Translations under genes and position numbers: made by a program
Source of the DNA: Clostridia bacterium
Lineage (GTDB): Bacteria; Bacillota_A; Clostridia; Oscillospirales; Acutalibacteraceae
Reading direction: 5' to 3'
DNA: 9,358 nt
Assembly: GCA_017529165.1 (NCBI GenBank)
Contig: JAFXNY010000107.1
Span: forward strand, 1-9,358
The notes under the pieces: generated by a model
Seen by the model: only the letters and a program-made list of their open reading frames with translations
The model's database searches: none
Told to the model about the DNA's origin: nothing
Part shown: in pieces, positions 5,337-9,358 of the stretch
Layout of the letters: every line of letters starts with the position of its first letter
Numbering within the stretch: position 1 is the stretch's first letter

Positions 5337-5348
5337 GCAAAAATAATG

Positions 5349-5371
5349 TGGCGGTGAGAAACTCACCGCCA
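5349..5371. terminator. Bidirectional terminator between SLOG gene and rubrerythrin
   Basis: A perfect 10-bp stem (TGGCGGTGAG with CTCACCGCCA, loop AAA) lies between two convergent genes. The minus-strand flank (CATTATTTTTGC) is T-rich and the plus-strand flank (TACATATATTTCTT) moderately so, so it can serve both, best for rubrerythrin. Confidence 0.85.
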
Positions 5372-5389
5372 TACATATATTTCTTACGA

Positions 5390-5932
5390 TTATTTAAAAT
5401 ACCTATTAAGCAGACCCTCAAATGCCTTTCCGTGCCGTGCTTCATCACGAGCCATTTCGTGAACGGTATCGTGTATTGCATCAAGGCCTAATTCTTTAGC
5501 AAGCTTTGCAAGCTCTGTTTTGCCCTTTGTGGCGCCGTTTTCAGCGTCTACACGAACACGGAGGTTCTCTTTTGTGCTATCGCTTACAACTTCGCCGAGC
5601 ATTTCAGCAAACTTTGAAGCGTGGTCAGCCTCCTCATAAGCCGCTTTCTCCCAATAAAGACCGATTTCGGGATACCCCTCACGGAAAGCCACACGGGACA
5701 TAGCAAGATACATACCAACCTCACTGCACTCGCCGTTGAAGTTTTCACGAAGACCGTCAATAATACGCTGGTCAACACCCTTTGCTATTCCTACAACATG
5801 CTCTGCCGCCCAGGTCTTTTCACCTGACTGCTCACTGAACTTAGAAGCCGGAGCATGACAGATCGGGCACTCTGCCGGAGCTTCTTCGCCCTCATAAGTA
5901 TAACCGCAAACCAAACATACGAACTTTTTCAT
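5390..5932 (-). CDS. Reverse rubrerythrin (rubredoxin domain first), peroxidase
   Basis: Non-haem diiron peroxidase that reduces hydrogen peroxide (and, in clostridial relatives, helps remove oxygen) with electrons ultimately from NADH. The 180 residues show a rubredoxin-like domain at the N-terminus, CLVCG and CPICH (Cys6, Cys9, Cys22, Cys25), followed by a ferritin-like four-helix domain with diiron ligands around Glu68/Glu71, EADH (101-104) and DEARH (163-167). Ordinary rubrerythrins have the opposite domain order. Order and length match the reverse rubrerythrins of Clostridium acetobutylicum type. The ATG at 5932 has an ideal GGAGG site; the open frame extends 46 codons upstream only because it runs through the promoter region. 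It is divergent from rex and convergent with the SLOG gene. Confidence 0.93.
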   Translation of the reverse strand: MKKFVCLVCGYTYEGEEAPAECPICHAPASKFSEQSGEKTWAAEHVVGIAKGVDQRIIDGLRENFNGECSEVGMYLAMSRVAFREGYPEIGLYWEKAAYEEADHASKFAEMLGEVVSDSTKENLRVRVDAENGATKGKTELAKLAKELGLDAIHDTVHEMARDEARHGKAFEGLLNRYFK

Positions 5933-5969
5933 ACCAAAACCTCCAAAATAATAATTACATCTATGATTA

Positions 5970-5997
5970 ATTATATTTATTGCCGGATTTAAGTCAA
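5970..5997 (-). promoter_or_regulatory. Promoter of reverse rubrerythrin
   Basis: On the minus strand TTGACT (5992-5997) and TATAAT (5970-5975) are separated by 16 bases. It lies inside the upstream extension of the open frame and so supports the start at 5932. The -35 boxes of this and the rex promoter are only 10 bases apart (5997 and 6008), so one bound regulator could affect both. Confidence 0.75.
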
Positions 5998-6007
5998 GCA
6001 TTTTTTC

Positions 6008-6036
6008 TTGACATTTAACACTAACGACATTAAAAT
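6008..6036 (+). promoter_or_regulatory. Promoter of rex
   Basis: TTGACA (6008-6013), 17-base spacer, TAAAAT (6031-6036). Transcription should begin near 6043, leaving a leader of about 20 bases with AGGAGGTG before the ATG. Confidence 0.8.
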
Positions 6037-6062
6037 TATTGTGTTGAACAGGAGGTGCAAAA

Positions 6063-6701
6063 ATGGGCAAAGGTGCAATTTCATCGCTTGTAATTCACAG
6101 GATGCCTCGATACTACAGATTTTTAGGCGAGCTTAAAGAAGAGGGCGTTGTTCGCATTTCCTCAAGAGAGCTTGCCGAGCGAATGAATCTTACAGCCAGC
6201 CAGATACGGCAGGACTTTAACTGCTTTGGCGGTTTCGGTCAACAAGGATACGGATACAACGTTGATGTTTTACGCAGCGAGATAGCTCATATTTTGGGCC
6301 TCGACCGCAATGTAAACGCAATTCTTATAGGTGTTGGCAACATAGGCAGAGCGATTGTTCAGAACATCAATTTTGAAACCAAAGGTTTTTCTCTTATAGG
6401 GTTATTTGATGCAAAAGAATCTATTGTGGGTCAGATTGTTAAAAACATACCTATCCGGCACATTTCAACACTTGATGAGTTCTGCCGCGAAATAAAACCT
6501 GCCGCCGCAATACTATGCCTGCCGAAATCTGCGACAAAGCAGATTACAAAACAACTTATAAACCTGGGTGTTAAGGGCTTTATGAACTTTAGCTCTTACG
6601 ATATAAGCCTTGACTTCCCCGATGTTAAGGTTGAAAATGTCCACTTTGGTGACGGGCTTATGACCCTCTCCTACCAGCTTCACGAGGATGAAAACATATA
6701 A
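6063..6701 (+). CDS. rex: Redox-sensing transcriptional repressor Rex
   Basis: Homodimeric repressor that senses the NADH/NAD+ ratio and releases its operators when NADH rises; in clostridia it controls fermentation and reductant-disposal genes. The 212 residues are a normal full length. Residues about 5-80 form the winged helix, with the recognition segment [23 protein letters not shown] typical of Rex. Residues 85-205 form a Rossmann domain with GVGNIG (90-95) and an acidic residue at the end of the second strand (Asp116), consistent with NAD(H). The start is supported by an ideal AGGAGGTG. The gene is divergent from reverse rubrerythrin, and convergent with the 3D-domain gene, with a terminator between them. 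Confidence 0.96.
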   Translation: MGKGAISSLVIHRMPRYYRFLGELKEEGVVRISSRELAERMNLTASQIRQDFNCFGGFGQQGYGYNVDVLRSEIAHILGLDRNVNAILIGVGNIGRAIVQNINFETKGFSLIGLFDAKESIVGQIVKNIPIRHISTLDEFCREIKPAAAILCLPKSATKQITKQLINLGVKGFMNFSSYDISLDFPDVKVENVHFGDGLMTLSYQLHEDENI

Positions 6702-6705
6702 AAGC

Positions 6706-6733
6706 AACCGCTTAGACTTTCATCTAAGCGGTT
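6706..6733. terminator. Bidirectional terminator between rex and the 3D-domain gene
   Basis: A perfect 11-bp stem (AACCGCTTAGA with TCTAAGCGGTT, six-base loop). On the plus strand it is followed by TTCTCTTATTC; on the minus strand by GCTTTTATATG. The convergent stop codons are only 37 bases apart, so both genes must share it. Confidence 0.85.
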
Positions 6734-6738
6734 TTCTC

Positions 6739-7800
6739 TTATTCTAATATATATATTTCAACATTTCTTCTTCCGAAGTTATTCATAGATGTTTTGGTCG
6801 GGAAAAACAAATCTACATTTGTAGGATGAGTACTGATAAATCCGCCCGTATCGGCGGCTATTGCATAGCCATATATATACTTACCGTCACTCGACTTAAT
6901 ATACATTTTAGTGCCATACGGAATAATCTTAGGATTAACTGCGATATAACCCGGCTTTGGAGCTACGCCGGTAGAGCAGTTATGCCCTGTATAAGTATAA
7001 GCCGTAGCCTGCACGGTAACATGTTTTTTATAGCTTACAGGATTACCATTACTATCAAGCTCTATAGGACTTGACGGCGAAAGCTCTGATATGCATGATA
7101 CGGTATCGCTCGTTTTTACGGCGATACGGCGTGTTCCCACGGTTTGTACCGAGTTTTGTGCCGCCAAAAGCGTTACCCTGCTATCAACCGATGTTTCTAC
7201 AACTTTTCCATCCACAATCTTTTGAGTATAGTTTATCTGCTCTACGCCGTCCTTACCGGCGACTGTTTTTTTCTTTCCAAGCTCTAAACTATTAGAATAA
7301 ACCGTTTCTACGGAATACGGAATAGCCTGCGTATAACTGCCGCTTACATAATCAACATTAACATAATCTATATATGTTTCCTCGCCTAAAACGCTATCGA
7401 GTGCCGGCTCAACCATATCATACTGGTCTGCCGTAAAACCGGCAAGATTGAGTACGTCAGCTACAGTATCGTTTTCACAAGCCTTTACAGTGATAGTGTT
7501 CCCTGCCGACATAACATGAACAGGAAAGGTTTTAAGAAGTGAAATCACTGTTTTTTTGCCGATATTTTCGGCGGTATCTACCTTATATACAGAATTATCT
7601 ATACCGGCGCACGCTATGGCATTGTCAACACTTGAGGAAAGATTGCGGACAACAAGGCTTTCTTCGCCGTAATTAATTACAAATGTATGAATCTCGCCGG
7701 CAAACACCGCCCCTGAAAACAAAAGTGATACTGCAAGCAATATTACAAATACAGCTCTCGGCTTCATAAAAGCGATAATGCTTTTAAATATATTAAACAT
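6739..7800 (-). CDS. Secreted cell-wall protein with ubiquitin-like (DUF348), G5 and 3D domains; YabE-like
   Basis: Probably an exported peptidoglycan-active protein. From the ATG at 7800 (353 aa): a short cytoplasmic part, one membrane or signal segment (about 15-34, VFVILLAVSLLFSGAVFA), DUF348-like repeats (about 38-150), a G5-like domain (about 155-225) and a C-terminal 3D domain (262-353), which has the double-psi barrel of MltA/RlpA-type lytic enzymes. In the 3D domain AADTGG (Asp318) and NVDLFFP (Asp330) are present, whereas the first position of the usual aspartate triad reads AVNP (Asn289). The order matches B. subtilis YabE and, in part, YocH. The open frame extends 23 codons upstream, but those codons lie over the promoter and leader; AAAAAGGAGAAG before 7800 decides the start. 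Substrate and exact reaction are inferred from the family. Confidence 0.88.
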   Translation of the reverse strand: MFNIFKSIIAFMKPRAVFVILLAVSLLFSGAVFAGEIHTFVINYGEESLVVRNLSSSVDNAIACAGIDNSVYKVDTAENIGKKTVISLLKTFPVHVMSAGNTITVKACENDTVADVLNLAGFTADQYDMVEPALDSVLGEETYIDYVNVDYVSGSYTQAIPYSVETVYSNSLELGKKKTVAGKDGVEQINYTQKIVDGKVVETSVDSRVTLLAAQNSVQTVGTRRIAVKTSDTVSCISELSPSSPIELDSNGNPVSYKKHVTVQATAYTYTGHNCSTGVAPKPGYIAVNPKIIPYGTKMYIKSSDGKYIYGYAIAADTGGFISTHPTNVDLFFPTKTSMNNFGRRNVEIYILE

Positions 7801-7840
7801 TAAACTTCTCCTTTTTACACGGGCTTTACCGTGTCTTGGT

Positions 7841-7869
7841 ATTATATTCATCCTTTTAGATAATGTCAA
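7841..7869 (-). promoter_or_regulatory. Perfect consensus promoter of the 3D-domain gene
   Basis: On the minus strand TTGACA (7864-7869), 17-base spacer, TATAAT (7841-7846). Transcription should begin near 7834, at a small hairpin (ACACGG 7817-7822 with CCGTGT 7829-7834) that ends just before the ribosome site. The -10 lies within the longer open frame, which rules out the upstream ATG. Confidence 0.85.
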
Positions 7870-8073
7870 GGCGGTTTTACGGCCTTCTTTTTGTGCAAAA
7901 GTACTAAAATAACAACCTAAATAAAATAGTTACAAAATTGTAACCTTTTATTTTTTGTGTTTTCCTGCCATTTATTACCAATTACATTGTGCAAAGTTAC
8001 AAAATTGGCAATATCTTCCCCTTAAAGTACAGTATTGACAGAGAGAATAAATAGTAAACAAGTTAAAAAACCC
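7870..8073. other. Intergenic region with repeated operator-like motifs
   Basis: About 200 AT-rich bases between the divergent promoters of the 3D-domain gene and pyrR, with no gene. AGTTACAAAATTG occurs twice in direct orientation (7928-7940 and 7995-8007), and TTGTGCAAA occurs twice (7891-7899 and 7987-7995). The first AGTTACAAAATTG is part of a perfect inverted repeat, GTTACAA-AA-TTGTAAC (7929-7944). An isolated TTGACA at 8035-8040 has no matching -10 at 16-18 bases. The motifs look like binding sites of a regulator that I cannot name. Confidence 0.5.
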
Positions 8074-8102
8074 TTTACAAAAAGCTTACTTTGTGATACT
8101 AT
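8074..8102 (+). promoter_or_regulatory. Promoter of the pyr operon
   Basis: TTTACA (8074-8079), 17-base spacer, TACTAT (8097-8102) with TG one base upstream (extended -10). Transcription should start near 8109, leaving a leader of about 140 bases before pyrR, as expected for an attenuated operon. Confidence 0.7.
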
Positions 8103-8120
8103 AATTTACGGTAAATAATT

Positions 8121-8152
8121 CCTTTAAGTGCGGTACAGAGAGACCGATAAGG
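8121..8152 (+). promoter_or_regulatory. PyrR-binding RNA hairpin (anti-antiterminator)
   Basis: The leader RNA holds the known PyrR-binding pattern: outer stem CCTT/AAGG (8121-8124 with 8149-8152), the TTTAA element and purine-rich bulge, inner stem CGGT/ACCG (8131-8134 with 8143-8146) and the loop ACAGAGAG, which contains the conserved CNGNGAG. PyrR with UMP bound should stabilise it, hide bases 8125-8133 and so block the antiterminator. Confidence 0.88.
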
Positions 8153-8214
8153 TATTACATATATATGGTATGCACATTTCGTGTATATATTATAGGTGTA
8201 TTCCGCCGCACTTA
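8125..8214 (+). promoter_or_regulatory. pyr antiterminator pairing
   Basis: TAAGTGCGG (8125-8133) is exactly complementary over nine bases to CCGCACTTA (8206-8214), the left arm and loop of the terminator, with one further G-U. This pairing excludes both the PyrR hairpin and the terminator. Between the two lies a hairpin of at least eight pairs around ATTTC (about 8169-8188) that would bring the partners together. Confidence 0.8.
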
Positions 8215-8235
8215 CTGTGCGGCGGTTATTTTTTT
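8203..8235 (+). terminator. pyr operon attenuator terminator
   Basis: A perfect nine-pair GC-rich stem (CCGCCGCAC with GTGCGGCGG, five-base loop) followed by TTATTTTTTT. It ends 14 bases before the pyrR ATG and overlaps the antiterminator partner, as in other PyrR-attenuated operons. Confidence 0.92.
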
Positions 8236-8249
8236 GCGGAGGTGTGATT

Positions 8250-8786
8250 ATGCCGAAGTTTAAGGCTACCCTTATGGACGAGCCGGCAGTTTACCGAGTG
8301 CTTAAAAGAATATCGCACGAAATAGTTGAGAAAAACGGCGGTACGGATAATCTGTGTATAGTAGGCATTAAGCGCAGAGGCGTGCCACTTGCCACAATAA
8401 TTGCCCAGAACATAAAGGATATTGAGGGAAAAGAAGTTCCGGTAGGAATGGTGGATATAACCTTTTACAGGGATGACCTTAAGCTTATATCGGACGAGCC
8501 TGTGTTAAACCGCACCGATTTAGCGTTTGATGTAACAGGTAAAACGATAATTTTAGTTGATGATGTGCTCTATACTGGGAGAACCGCCAGGGCGGCTATG
8601 GAGGCTGTTATGTCTGCCGGTAGAGCGGCGGCAATAAAGCTCGCCATTTTGATAGACAGAGGGCACAGAGAGCTTCCTATAAGGGGTGATTTTGTAGGCA
8701 AAAATGTGCCGACCTCAAAAACCGAACGGATATCGGTAAAAATACCGCCTATTGATGATATAACAGCGGTAGAGTTATACGGTTAA
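8250..8786 (+). CDS. pyrR: PyrR: pyrimidine operon attenuation protein / uracil phosphoribosyltransferase
   Basis: RNA-binding regulator that, with UMP, binds the leader hairpin of pyr operons and promotes termination; many members also convert uracil and PRPP to UMP. The 178 residues are normal length. The PRPP-binding loop is ILVDDVLYTGRTARAA (101-116), and family marks include GIKRRGVPLA (39-48), DITFYRDD (69-76) and DRGHRELPIRGDFVGKN (136-152). The ATG at 8250 follows GCGGAGGTGTG; the frame opens 18 codons earlier only by running through the terminator stem. The leader upstream holds the PyrR hairpin, antiterminator and terminator, so the gene is autoregulated. A uracil permease follows after 71 bases. 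Confidence 0.96.
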   Translation: MPKFKATLMDEPAVYRVLKRISHEIVEKNGGTDNLCIVGIKRRGVPLATIIAQNIKDIEGKEVPVGMVDITFYRDDLKLISDEPVLNRTDLAFDVTGKTIILVDDVLYTGRTARAAMEAVMSAGRAAAIKLAILIDRGHRELPIRGDFVGKNVPTSKTERISVKIPPIDDITAVELYG

Positions 8787-8808
8787 ATCAGGCAACAAAG
8801 CCTGTTTT
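8785..8808 (+). terminator. Weak hairpin between pyrR and the uracil permease
   Basis: CAGGC/GCCTG (8789-8793 with 8800-8804) plus three A-T pairs beyond one mismatch, six-base loop, then TTTT. It is short for a terminator, and no PyrR-type loop is seen in the 71-base gap, so it may only reduce expression of the permease or stabilise the pyrR transcript end. Confidence 0.4.
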
Positions 8809-8857
8809 AATATATTAAACCGTACCGAGTGTGCGGAATATAAAGGAGAAAGAAAAT

Positions 8858-9358
8858 ATGAAACTCGCTTACAATGTTCAAGACAAGCCGAAGTTCGGAC
8901 AACTGCTTATTTTTGCATTCCAGCAACTTCTGGCAATCCTCGCAGCTACAATTGCCGTACCGGCAATCGTAGGGAACGGTATGTCCCAATCAGCCGCTCT
9001 TTTCGGAGCAGGCATCGGAACCCTCGTTTACCTGCTCTTTACAAAGTTTAAGAGCCCTGTATTCTTAGGTTCATCATTCGCATTTTTAGGCTCCATGTTC
9101 GCTGCTTTCGGCGGAGCTGCAAGCGTATCGATAGGTTATGCAGGCATAATCCTCGGTGCTGTTTTTGCAGGTCTTGTTTATGTGCTTATCGCCCTTATCG
9201 TAAAGATAGCCGGCGTTAAATGGATAAACAAGCTTATGCCTCCCGTTGTTATCGGTCCAACCGTTGCTATAATCGGTCTTTCTCTTGCCGGCAACGCTGT
9301 CGGTGACGCTCTTAAGTTTGCCGAAAATGACGGCTCCGCTTATGTAATGGGCGCTCAC
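8858..9358 (+). CDS. Uracil/xanthine permease, NCS2 family (partial, cut by window end)
   Basis: Membrane symporter for uracil (or a related nucleobase), placed second in the pyr operon as in other Firmicutes (PyrP/UraA). The first 167 of roughly 420-430 residues are present and the frame is open to the last base. The N-terminal part is rich in membrane segments (about 15-38, 45-61, 67-85, 93-117, 128-148) and carries the NCS2 marks PVFLGSSFAFLG (68-79) and LMPPVVIGPTVAIIGLSLA (126-144). The TM1 motif that usually reads QH is FQQLLA here (Gln22-Gln23). AAAGGAGAAAG precedes the ATG. Uracil specificity is inferred from the neighbouring pyrR. Confidence 0.9.
   Translation, partial: MKLAYNVQDKPKFGQLLIFAFQQLLAILAATIAVPAIVGNGMSQSAALFGAGIGTLVYLLFTKFKSPVFLGSSFAFLGSMFAAFGGAASVSIGYAGIILGAVFAGLVYVLIALIVKIAGVKWINKLMPPVVIGPTVAIIGLSLAGNAVGDALKFAENDGSAYVMGAH

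Noticed and set aside
5933..6062. Rex operator in the rex/rubrerythrin divergent region
   Set aside because: The best stretch (TTGTGTTGAACA near the rex ribosome site) fits only part of one half of TTGTTAA-N4-TTAACAA, with no second half at the right spacing.
7869..7888. Plus-strand terminator AAGGC...GCCTT followed by CTTTTTG
   Set aside because: Only five pairs hold before a mismatch, and no plus-strand gene or promoter lies upstream to be terminated.
7950..8010. WalR box upstream of the 3D-domain gene
   Set aside because: Two TGTAAY hexamers are present on the minus strand, but nine bases apart instead of the required five.
8807..8989. 60-residue and further minus-strand frames over the permease gene
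   Set aside because: They are shadows of the permease reading frame on the plus strand, which shows clear NCS2 motifs.
1..9358. tRNA, rRNA, CRISPR arrays, transposases, origins
   Set aside because: No cloverleaf with a TTCRANY arm, no regularly spaced direct repeats and no transposase or integrase motifs were found on either strand.

Overview
The window looks like a chromosomal segment of a strictly anaerobic, fermentative member of the Firmicutes, probably Clostridia and perhaps near the Oscillospiraceae/Ruminococcaceae. The reasons are the moderate-to-low GC, strong purine-rich Shine-Dalgarno sequences, sigma-A type promoters with 16-17 bp spacers, rubredoxin, a reverse rubrerythrin, the redox repressor Rex, and a PyrR-attenuated pyrimidine operon. 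This placement is inferred from gene content only.

Layout. 108-1607 (minus) is a UDP-glucose dehydrogenase fused at its N-terminus to an XRE-type helix-turn-helix. 1749-4090 (minus) is a two-gene operon of a malate/lactate dehydrogenase-family oxidoreductase and malic enzyme, followed by a hairpin. 4168-4302 (minus) is a 44-residue rubredoxin. 4389-5336 looks accessory. It holds a convergent pair of small transcripts, one encoding a 29-residue membrane peptide like the holin-like type I toxins and the other a roughly 90-nt RNA. It then holds a strongly folded RNA of about 140 nt with its own promoter and terminator, followed by a SLOG-family (DUF2493/YspA-like) gene. 5390-5932 (minus) is a reverse rubrerythrin, divergent from rex at 6063-6701 (plus). 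6739-7800 (minus) is a secreted 3D-domain cell-wall protein. 8097-9358 (plus) is the start of a pyr operon: promoter, PyrR-responsive attenuator, pyrR, and a uracil permease cut by the window edge.

How the parts relate. Rubredoxin and reverse rubrerythrin fit an NADH-driven peroxide-detoxification route of anaerobes, and Rex, an NADH/NAD+ sensor, is transcribed divergently from the rubrerythrin. The malate enzymes also move NAD(P)H. PyrR would control its own operon by choosing between an antiterminator and a terminator; all three alternative structures can be read in the leader. For four genes (ugd, rubrerythrin, the 3D protein, pyrR) the longest open frame starts too early. Promoters, terminators or Shine-Dalgarno sites inside the extra 5' part place the real starts downstream.

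The best candidates for something undescribed are: the toxin/sRNA pair at 4412-4734, whose two RNAs begin with nearly the same 5' sequence because of an inverted repeat placed exactly at both predicted transcription starts; the structured RNA at 4810-4953; and the HTH-Ugd fusion.
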